The notes below the pieces were generated by a model. It did no database searches. It was not told the DNA's origin and saw only the letters and a program-made list of their open reading frames with translations. Source: Odontesthes bonariensis (Eukaryota > Chordata > Actinopteri > Atheriniformes > Atherinopsidae). Taken from it: DNA of 64,000 nucleotides. Of this stretch, positions 22,080 to 30,659 are shown piece by piece. The translations under genes and the position numbers were made by a program. Within the stretch, counting starts at the first letter, position 1. The number at the start of each line of letters is the position of its first letter. The DNA is taken from positions 22,257,657-22,321,656 of the forward strand of contig NC_134525.1 of NCBI RefSeq assembly GCF_027942865.1. The letters run 5' to 3'.

Positions 22080-23410
22080 ACCCCGGCCCTCTCACCCCAG
22101 GGATCCTCCCTCTGCTGTGCCTCAAACACAAGTCTGTGGATTTCGAGTTTCAGTTGCTGCCTGGTGGGGACCGACAATGTTTTGAACTCCACCACCAGGC
22201 TCCTGAAAAATAGTGAGTCTGCATCCTCTGGAGGTGGCGGGGGAGGGGGGGGGCTGGACCGGCTGCAGGGGCCGGTTACTTATTTTTTCCAGTACCTTCA
22301 GCAGACCGTCCTGGACCTCAGCCTGGGTCTTCTGCCTCTTCTTTGCCCCTCCGCTAGAACTCGACTGACCCTGGGACTGAGCCTGCGTCTGAGCCTGCTC
22401 CTGCTCCTCATCATCTTCCTCATCATCCTCCTCCTGTTCCTCTACCTGTTCCTCCTAGCTTGGCCCGGCCATGGCACAGAGATTAGAGGAGGTGGGACGC
22501 TCCTCCATAAAAGGGTCGAGAAAACCCATAATCTCAGCAAACTGCCATGGCCGGGCCCCACCTGCTGCAGACCCGCTCCTTTTCTGCTCTCTCTGTTTCT
22601 GTCTATCCCTTCTGTAACAGTCCCTGAGATTCTTCCATTTTCTTTTGCATTCTTCAGCTATTAAACATGTAATACAAAGAACATACAGACCAGAATAGAA
22701 CGTCAATATAGTGTTAGGTATATATTCATATAATATTAATCAACCAACATACAGTATGAAGTGAGCCCCCTACCTCCCAAGAGCCACCATCTCAGTGATC
22801 CAATTTGTTATATCACGCACCCAATACAATCTGATAAGATTGCTTTTACAAAAAACGTAGGGCGCATGGTAGGCTATTGTAATATCGCCATGTTATTGTT
22901 TTCTCTCCCATTATTTCTCTCCTATGCACAGTACATAACCGTACCATCTATGATCAATAGGCTACACTTATTTTTCATTCTTAACTTATTCTCAACCTAT
23001 TCTGTTCCACAATGATGAAAGGCGGGGAAGATCAGACACTGTGGGACTACATGAACTTGTGGGTGCACTTAAACTGATAGCAACGAAACTTGCGCTAACT
23101 TTTACTTCCATGATAAGCAACCCTGCTTATCATGGAAGTAAAAGTTAGCGCAAGTTTCGTTGCTATCGAAGTCAAATCCGCAAAGCAACCCACAACATCT
23201 TAAACAATTGATATAAATGTTTCACTTCATTTTAATGTCGTTTCGCGAAACCACTGCTACCTTTTCAACCAGACACTCACCGGACCAACCAACCACTTCG
23301 GCTACCTTGTCCCAGGCAGCAGCCTTTTTGTCCTGGTCTCTGTAGGCAAACAGAGTCGGGTTGTATAGGACGGGGTGGTCCTGAACACATGCTATCAAGT
23401 TTTCTATCAT
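22080..23410 (-). pseudogene. MADF/BESS-type Harbinger partner protein, interrupted
   Basis: Exon 23281-23410 starts MIENLIACVQDHPVLYN and encodes the first half of a MADF DNA-binding domain. It is spliced (G|GTGAGTG to TAATAG|CT) to 22455-22657, which completes it (ECKRKWKNLRDCYRRD). The same frame meets TAG at 22455. Beyond it lie an acidic and Gln-rich stretch, a proline run and a BESS-like segment (LVVEFKTLSVPTRQQLKLEI) down to about 22080. The last part is one base out of frame across a poly-C tract near 22235-22252. Harbinger elements need a Myb- or MADF-type partner to import and target the transposase. The stop and frameshift suggest loss, unless the tract is a sequencing error and an intron removes the TAG. 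Confidence 0.65.
23076..23167. repeat. Perfect 44-bp-arm hairpin
   Basis: The arms 23076-23119 and 23124-23167 are exact reverse complements with a four-base loop (ACCC). It sits in the intron of the MADF gene. No coding or transposon-end role is evident. Confidence 0.95.
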
Positions 23411-23659
23411 TGTGGGGAATGACAAAAGAATGGAATATAAAGTGAAGTGAGAGTGAATATGTGTGTGTGATGTGCTGTGCGGAAACAATGGTGGATGGCG
23501 CGAAAATGAGGTATGGAACGAAAGATTTGTGATGGAACTAAAATCATGCCGCTTGTATCCGATGGGACATATATGAGAGACGGATGCAAGCATTTCGACA
23601 TTCGGATTGGCTGTCGCCGAACCGCATCATAGCTAATTTGCATAATATTCACTGAAGTT

Positions 23660-24385
23660 CAACTACAAACTGTCGCTCTAGTCTCTCGAATCGCCTCTAG
23701 TCGCGCAAATCGCTTTTGTCTCTTCAGTCGTCAGCGATTCAATACAAAGTCAATTACTTCCGTCGCGTCGCTCGCTCATATCGCGCTTGGTCTATTCGTG
23801 CAGTCAGTCATCTTACCTCCCATCTGAGTACAGATTCTAGCAGTCTAAGTAATGTAGTTTCCATACAGGACCCAGTTCAGGGTGATCAGAATACCAAAAA
23901 AGCAGTGAAATGGCCCTGTTCTGTATTAATTCTTATTATTAGTCTTTCTGTAAATTAAATGCTTTATTTAGGGGTCTGAACATGACCCAAAACTCATGAA
24001 ATTATGCAGAATTTGCTATGTTCAAAGCATATTTTTAAAGTTTAAATTAGTATTGAAATGTCAGAAATTTAAAACATAAAATTGTGAGGTAAGGCATTAT
24101 TGGAAGAAGGCTTTATTTCATGTACTTCAGTCACATGTAATCATAAACTGATCATCTTAAAAAGATAAACACAAGAAGTCAGGCAGAAAAGTGAGAAAAA
24201 GCTAATGAAAACACATGCGACTCGATAAATAATTGAGAAGATTGTAGGTAATTTTCTATTTATTTATTTGATTTTTAAAGTTAGATTAGAAATTCAAACT
24301 TAAGATAAATGCTGTAACAAAGAAAATTACAACGCAATGACAATCAAAATGTAGTTTTTATTTAAGCTTCTTTATTGGTTATATT
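23660..24385. other. Unassigned non-coding DNA
   Basis: The left part (about 23670-23800) is unusually rich in TCGC/CGCT words. The rest is AT-rich. No gene or transposon end was recognised. The right end of the Harbinger element probably lies near 23650 but was not located. Confidence 0.4.
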
Positions 24386-24390
24386 TGAAT

Positions 24391-25072
24391 TTAAATTGTT
24401 TTATATTTTGACTCTTTCCTTGTTCCGCCTGGAAGCAGGCTTCCGCGATCCTGACAGGGTCTGGGTGTAATGGCCTGTTCTTCTATTCCCCTACCAGCAC
24501 GTTCTCTGCATTCATCCTCAGCCTTTTGTTTTCTCAACTCCATTTCTTTTGTGAGCTGATGATCTGAAATGTCCTGATGTAGCCGCATTAATTCCCTTTT
24601 CTTGTCATTAGCCTTGATGATGTCTCGCTTCTTATTTTCTTCTAGATATTCTTGGTAAAGAAACTTTCGTCTCTCATCTTCTCTCTTCTCCTCTTGCTTC
24701 TTCTTGTCAGCCATTTCCTTCCTTTGTCTGATTTGTTCAAGCTGTTCTTGAACGTTAGCACATTTTTTCAATCTTTGCAGCCGAACCTTCTCCAGCTGCT
24801 GCTGTTCTTCTTTGGCTTTTATGTCGAACTCTCTCTGCACTCTTTCTCTCTCTCTTTTCATCTCAGCCAAGTCTTCATTGGCCTGTTGGACTGTTGCCAC
24901 GTGGAGGGCGTGGGTAAATTTTCTTCCACATTGAATTGCAGCATATGTGTTTTGCTGTTTTTTTCATTTCTAATGCATCCGCAGTAAACTTGCCTAAATA
25001 TTCATCCATATTTTTCACTGTCTGCCAGCGTGTCAGTTTTGGTTCCATTGCTTTCTCCATTTTTAAAAACAA
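24391..25072 (-). pseudogene. Coiled-coil (TPH-like) gene, broken tandem copy
   Basis: It starts like the intact neighbour (MFLKMEKAMEPKLTRWQTVK) but changes frame near 24925. It continues from 24900 as a highly charged helix (ANEDLAEMKRERERVQREF) to the shared QDISDHQLTKEMELRKQK segment. It then jumps to the C-terminal ITPRPCQ/RGSLLPGG repeat and stops at 24391. It keeps an N-terminal coiled-coil block of about 120 residues that the other copy lacks, and it lacks the middle that the other copy has. The upstream similarity ends at about 25207, before the X-box of the other copy. Confidence 0.7.
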
Positions 25073-25234
25073 ATTTGTGTGTCTGAGACAGTAACAAATT
25101 GTGTTTTTGCTTTAAATGTATTCTGTGCTTTGATATCTGATTAGAACTACTATATGTGTACTGCCAGAGGTATATAATCTGGAATGGTGATGTCATCTTT
25201 GAAGTCACAAATGATTATGCCTTTAATGTTAGGA

Positions 25235-25384
25235 CAGTTTGACAGAGACAGGGGCAGAGAGAGGGGAAAGACACGCAGCACAGGGCCACTCTGTGCGGGA
25301 GTTGAACCGGGGCCAGCTGCAGTGAGGACTGTAGCCTCTGTACATGGGGTAGCTGCTTAACCCACTACACCACCAACTGCCCCA
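25235..25384 (-). repeat. tRNA-derived SINE-like repeat
   Basis: On the minus strand a GTGTAGTGGGTTAAGC segment resembles a tRNA A box. GGTTCAACTCC, about 60 bp downstream, resembles a B box. Together these are the marks of a tRNA-derived SINE head. It separates the two coiled-coil gene copies. Confidence 0.55.
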
Positions 25385-25421
25385 GGTTACTCACTGTTTA
25401 AATTTTCTAATGATGTTGTCA

Positions 25422-26870
25422 TCAGATTTTCCATGGGGGTCTGTACATGTGAGCAGGTGCCAGGAAGGAAGCATTTGGAAACTTGTTGCGCTCCTGATAG
25501 GGTCTGCGAGTAATGGCAGGAAGTTTGACAGTCTCCTTGTTCCGCCTTCGAAGCAGGCTTCCACGCTCCTGACAGGGTCTGGGAATGATGGCAGGAAGTT
25601 TGATACTTTCCTTGTTCCGCCTTGGAAGCAGGCTTCCACGCTCCTGACAGGGTCTGGGTGTATTGGCAGGCAGTTCGACACTCTCCTTGTTCCGCCTTGG
25701 AAGCAGGCTGCCGCGCTCCTGACGATGTTTTATTAACTTAGTCTGGTTTGTTGACATTCTGGGCAAAGGTGCATTAGTTATGGAACAGTTATAACCGTCA
25801 TCCATCTTATCTATAAGAAGACCAGGTCCTCCTGTGCTTTTTCCTAAAAGCAGTTTTACTTCCTCCTTCTTGAGGCCTGCAGCTAACAGAAAATCATTTT
25901 GTAGCTCTTGCTGTTGTTGTTGGATGTCATCAGCCTCTCTTGCGGCCTTCAAAGCAAAATATTCTTCATCCATCCTAGCCTGGTCAGCTAAGGCACGTTT
26001 TTGTGCTTCCAACGCCTCATTGTATTTAACGTATTCAATGTTGGTTCTCCGTTTTTCCTGAGCCTTCTCTTCTTCTCTGGAGTCGTCAATCAGTTGGGCC
26101 TCAACCCATTCGTTCTCTCTCCTTTTGTCTTCAGCCTTTTTTAGTTTTTTTTGTGCTTCCAACGCCTCATTGTATTTAACGTATTCAATGTTGGTTCTCC
26201 GTTTTTCCTGAGCCTTCTCTTCTTCTCTGGAGTCGTCAATCAGTTGGGCCTCAATCCATTCGTTCTCTCTCCTTTTGTCTTCAGCCTTTTTTAGTTTTTT
26301 TTGTGCTTCCAACGCCTCATTGTATTTAACGTATTCAATGTTGGTTCTCCGTTTTTCCTGAGCCTTCTCTTCTTCTCTGGAGTCGTCAATCAGTTGGGCC
26401 TCAACCCATTTGTTCTCTCTCCTTTTGTCTTCAGCCTTCTTCTCCTCTTTCCTTTTTGCCTGAACTTCACTATAACTTATGATTTCTTTGAGGTCTGCAG
26501 CTGGTTTTGTCACCTTCTCTTTCTGCTTCTTCTTCTTTTTAGCATTGTGAGATCTGATCTCGAGCTCGGGTTTCTGTTTTCTTACATCTTCGATGGCAGC
26601 TTGCTCTGCCAAAATGGCCTCTAATTTGCGCGACACTATTTCTGTACGCATCTGTCGCTGTCTGATAATTTCATGCGGCCCTTTTGGCCTTTTCTTGGCC
26701 TGTTCTTCCATTTCCCTACCAACACGTTCTCTGCGTTCATCCTCATCCTTTTGTTTTCTCAACTCCATTTCTTTTGTGAGCTGATGATCTGAAATGTCCT
26801 GATCCACATTTTTTACTGTCTGCCAGCGTGTCAGTTTGGGTTCCATTGCTTTCTCCATTTTTAAAAACAA
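25422..26870 (-). CDS. Intronless coiled-coil protein, ciliary TPH/CFAP-like
   Basis: The 482-residue frame is uninterrupted. Residues 20-330 are almost entirely charged helix (EEKKAEDKRRENKW). Within it a 50-residue unit (AEDKRRENEWVEAQLIDDSR...NIEYVKYNEALEAQ) occurs three times as near-identical 150-bp DNA repeats. A less charged segment (LKKEEVKLLLGKSTGGPG) follows. The C-terminus has about four RGSLLPRRNKES/ITPRPCQE repeats. The composition recalls trichohyalin-plectin-homology proteins of cilia such as CFAP45, CFAP53 and CFAP210; I cannot choose among them. The absence of introns suggests a retrocopy or multicopy expansion. A consensus RFX X-box and GC box lie 210-250 bp upstream. The start is the Met that the broken copy shares. 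Confidence 0.65.
   Translation of the reverse strand: MFLKMEKAMEPKLTRWQTVKNVDQDISDHQLTKEMELRKQKDEDERRERVGREMEEQAKKRPKGPHEIIRQRQMRTEIVSRKLEAILAEQAAIEDVRKQKPELEIRSHNAKKKKKQKEKVTKPAADLKEIISYSEVQAKRKEEKKAEDKRRENKWVEAQLIDDSREEEKAQEKRRTNIEYVKYNEALEAQKKLKKAEDKRRENEWIEAQLIDDSREEEKAQEKRRTNIEYVKYNEALEAQKKLKKAEDKRRENEWVEAQLIDDSREEEKAQEKRRTNIEYVKYNEALEAQKRALADQARMDEEYFALKAAREADDIQQQQQELQNDFLLAAGLKKEEVKLLLGKSTGGPGLLIDKMDDGYNCSITNAPLPRMSTNQTKLIKHRQERGSLLPRRNKESVELPANTPRPCQERGSLLPRRNKESIKLPAIIPRPCQERGSLLRRRNKETVKLPAITRRPYQERNKFPNASFLAPAHMYRPPWKI
25991..26440. repeat. Three 150-bp in-frame tandem repeats
   Basis: TTGGTTCTCCGTTTTTCC recurs at 26041, 26191 and 26341, an exact 150-bp (50-codon) period. Units differ at only a few bases. 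The repeat is inside the coiled-coil coding sequence. Confidence 0.92.
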
Positions 26871-27080
26871 ATTTGTGTGTCTGAGACAGTAACAAATTGT
26901 GTTTTTGCTTTAAATGTATTCTGTGCTTTGATATCTGATTAGAACTACTATATGTGTACTGCCAGAGGTATATAATCTGGAATGGTGATGTCATTATGAC
27001 GTCATACAGGACAATGATGTCATCTTTGAAGTCTCAAGTGACAGACAGCTGATTGGCTGTGGGGGTGAAGTTACTAGAAA

Positions 27081-27120
27081 CGGGGCGGGGCCAAGGGTTC
27101 CTTGAAAGTTGCCTAGCAAC
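27081..27120. promoter_or_regulatory. GC box and RFX X-box upstream of the coiled-coil gene
   Basis: CGGGGCGGGGCC (27081-27092) is an Sp/KLF-type GC box. GTTGCCTAGCAAC (27108-27120) is a nearly perfect palindromic X-box, the site bound by RFX factors at ciliary genes. It lies about 240 bp upstream of the Met at 26870. CRE-like TGACGTCA is also present near 26998-27005. Confidence 0.65.
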
Positions 27121-27124
27121 AGTA

Positions 27125-28935
27125 TCAGCCATGAACTAGAAGACCTGTGTAGCACATAGCCACCAGAGGACATAATTTCTTACAGGCAAATTTAACATGT
27201 TCAGCTGTAATATTGTCCAGACCACAGGCCTTATTGTCTTTCAGCTTGATCATTGCTTCATTGACTTCATCAGGAGTTAAAATAACATCATTACTAAACT
27301 CTACAGTATCTATAGTAAATAAGTTACTCTTTACACAGTTTAGCAGCTCAGAGTATTTTTTACGCCACAACTGTGAGATCTCTTCAGGTCCACTCACACC
27401 ATCTATATTAGAGGGGAGGGAGGTCTTGCAGTTATTAACAGTTTTTATTTCTTTCCAGAAGTCTTTAACATTATTGTTTTGCAGTTTTCTTGCCAGTGAA
27501 TCAGCCCTCATAGTATTTTCATTCCTTTTAATGTAACAAAGTGCATACTTAAGCCGGGCATTAGTGCATTTTTTATCTTCAAACAAGGAGCCATGTTTAC
27601 TCTTCCCATCCACAGCCCACTTTTTAAAGGCATTTCGGGCCTCAACATGCAGTGCTTCAACATGGTCATGCCACCCTGGTTTAACATTTGATACTTTTGG
27701 CCTGTGTCTATACAGAGGCTTGCTTGACATATCAAGGGACCCCACAATAGCTTCATACATTGAACACAATTCCTTACAATGTTAATACATTATTACAGTT
27801 CATATTCCGACATAATAGAACATCTTTAGGGATTTTGATATTACCCAGCAAAGCGTCAGACTGCCTGATATACATATCAATGTCAGCCCTAGACAATTTT
27901 GACCAGTCTATTTTACCAACATCAGTGTTGTTATCCACAGGCAGCAACACAGGCAGACTGCCTGTGTTCAACACTATAAGAAAGGGTATGTGGTCTGCAG
28001 TGGCCATATCATAATCTATTTTTATATCATTGATGGAGTGGTGAGCATCCATAGTAGAAAGGCAGTGGTCTAACCAGGAAGTGGAATGCCAGGCCTCACT
28101 TATATATGTATAGCTATTTTTTGGTAAAAGTATTTTACTAGATAAAATCAGCCCACTGTCAGAACAAAACTGGTTTAGATGATTACCAAACAAGGAATTG
28201 ACATCAGTTACATCAGCATTCAAGTCCCCAACAACATAAATAGACGTGGTAGAATTGTCCTGTATAAATGCCATGATAAACGCCAGTCTACTGAGGTACT
28301 CATCCTCATTTTGTATACATTCATAGGGTGTGTACACATTCACATTTATTATCCTCTTATCATTACAACACAGTTCAATTGCAATAGCCCAGTCAACTCC
28401 CAACCGTATGATATTAACTCCTTGGTCATATTTTTTATTCCACATCGTGGCTACACCCCCTGGAATCCTCCCCGTAACAACTTTAACACTTAAGTCTGTT
28501 GTTGATTCGCCTACCCCGTGAAAGTTTTCATGTATGGAGTTAAGTCCTTCCAGATCCTGCTTAGCCAGGAACGTCTCCTGAACACATAAAATGTCGCACC
28601 TCTCCAATAGTTTGTCCACAACATATCTGCGTGATTTATCAGATTCGCTGTGTCCAACACGCAACCCGCGCGCATTATAAGACGCAACACAGATATTCAT
28701 ATTAGTTTGTGGATCCTACTGCACATCTATGCAGCCATATTCTCACGTTGAGCAGGTGTGCTATGACGTTTCAGCTCACTGCCCCCCTCTTCACCAAGGA
28801 CCCTTGGTCCACGAGCTTCATAAAATCGGCGCACATAAATCCCAGCGGGCCACAGTTTTGGTTCATACATGTCCGCAACATTAATACATTCAGCAGTAAT
28901 GTGGAATGAGGCATACCTGCTGCGGGCCGACTCAA
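27125..28935 (-). pseudogene. LINE fragment: ORF1 end, APE endonuclease, start of RT region
   Basis: Minus-strand order: the end of ORF1 (SRYASFHI...KLWPAGIYVRRFYE, about 28935-28735), then ORF2 from 28700. ORF2 shows the apurinic endonuclease fold: NICVASYNARGL, CDILCVQETFL with the catalytic Glu, VYVVGDLNADV with Asp-Asn, and TADHIPFLI with the final Asp-His. After a stop/start discontinuity near 27770 the pre-RT region continues (27125-27769), including KLKDNKACGLDNITAEHVK. It ends just before the reverse transcriptase core, so the element is truncated at both ends. Confidence 0.78.
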
Positions 28936-29189
28936 TCTTCCGACACGTCACTGGTGAGGAGGAGGAGGAAGAGGATGAAGAGAGCAAGACCCCACAAAGA
29001 GAAGAACTGCACGACTGGGAGTACGAGGGGTTGACAGAGTGCTCAGAGAGCTGTGGTGGAGGAATGGGTCTATACTCATCTCTCTGATGTGAGAAAGTAA
29101 AGACAGAGAAGTAAAAGACCACAAATGAGAAAATGAAAAAGCACCATAACTACAAATATACAGCGATGCTAGTGTCACACCCATGGACT

Positions 29190-29610
29190 CACGTTTTTAG
29201 TTTCATGTTTTAGGTTATGTTTGTGTCACTCCATGTTTAGTTTTTGCCATTTTAGTTTCCCTGCACTCTGTTTATCAGTTTCACTCACTTCACCTGTGGT
29301 TTTTCCCTCAGCTGCACTCACTCCCTATTTAGTTTCCTGCCTCCCCTTTCAGTTTTGCCGGATCTTTGTTTAAAGTCAAGTTGGTAAACCCATGCCATGC
29401 TACCATGTTCCACGTTATTTTTTTCAAGCTAAGTATTTATCCATGCCGTGTTAAGTTCTTTGTTTTGTTTTCGTCCACAGCTACGTTTTTTCCAGCTCAG
29501 CCGCGTTTTATGTTGGTACCCTGTTTTTGTTTAATGAATTTACCTTCTTTTGAAAAGTCCGCATCCGTGTCCTCCCTCCACACCCCAACTTGAGAGCTAG
29601 GAGGCTATGC
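29190..29610. repeat. T-rich interspersed repeat, family uncertain
   Basis: A run of GTTTTAGTTT-like and CCATGTT-like phrases ending in CCGCATCCGTGTCCTCCC resembles fish repeats often seen as transcript tails. I could not find its ends or assign a family. Confidence 0.35.
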
Positions 29611-29845
29611 AAAATCTGTTGCATGCTAACATGCCCTCCTAAGATTCAACAGATTAGTACAAATGTTGTATGCCCCCTTTAGTGTTATTATTAGGTTATA
29701 GTCCAAAGTACAGGAAAAACCTGATTCGATATTACCCAAGCTATTTGAATTCTGAGGATAGGATTCAGTGGCATGCAAAACATTTTTTCTTTATCTGAAG
29801 AGCATAGTAAGGAAAATGTCTGTTTTCCATAAGGCCTAAAGTTAA

Positions 29846-30653
29846 CACTTGAACCACCACGGAGGGGTCAATTGACCTTTTTACCTAAAAGACCCACAAG
29901 AGGGTCATTTGACCCTTTGGACCCCCTGCAGACACTCCTTTTGTTGTGGAAATGTGGGTTGAGTGCTGTATCTCTGCATCTTCGTTCCTTGGAGAGGAGC
30001 TTCTTTCACCACAAAATTCTTGAGGGAAATGAAGCAGTAGTCCACATGCACTGGTATTTATCCATCTAACAATTGCGATAGATAACCAATTGGGATAGAT
30101 CAGCAAGGTACATTCATTTTAAAATTGTACTAAATGTAAGCTGATTGTGTTAACTGTAGGATACTTGTACATAGCCATTTGCAAGGATGTACTAAATGAT
30201 TGAGACATGTACAAAAGCATTTGAAATTTGATGAAAGCAATGATAAATGCCATTCTGTTGTGAGGAACTGCAAATTAGTTTTGGGATTTGTCCATGTTTT
30301 GAGAATGACATCTCAGTTTCAAGAAATGAGCCAAACCAATGGAGAAAAACTGTAACACACTGTCCGCCAAACTGTGCTATCTGTCTTTGCTGCTGTTATC
30401 TTCATACAAGTTGCTATTTACCTGTGGTGATTTTGGAGGCTGACAGCCCTTGGGAAGAAGCTGTCTGTCCCTGTTTGTCTTGGCTGTTACCACTGTAAGG
30501 TGTGACCCCCTCACCCCTCACCCCACACACGGCCCCTAACAGCCTCATTACCATAACAAAATGAGTGATTAGTGTATTCGGTAAAAGCCGCTGGGTCAAA
30601 TGACCCCTCTCTGGTACTTCTAGGTAGGCAGAAAAATCCTGGTAGTTCTAGTG
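29846..30653. mobile_element. piggyBac-like MITE
   Basis: The ends are inverted: CACTTGAACCACCA on the left and CACTAGAACTACCA on the complement of the right. Just inside both ends are GGGTCATTTGACC-type palindromic blocks. TTAA flanks the left end (29842-29845). The right flank has TTGC at the equivalent place, so the duplication is imperfect. There is no ORF of significance. Confidence 0.55.
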
Positions 30654-30659
30654 TTGCAC

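Noticed and set aside
22164..22664. Plus-strand ORF with a hydrophobic Leu-rich run
   Set aside because: It is the complement of the acidic/Gln-rich MADF protein region. There is no independent support.
24652..26784. Plus-strand Leu/Phe/Ser-rich ORFs that look membrane-spanning
   Set aside because: They are antisense to Glu/Lys-rich coiled-coil codons, which always give Phe/Leu/Ser runs.
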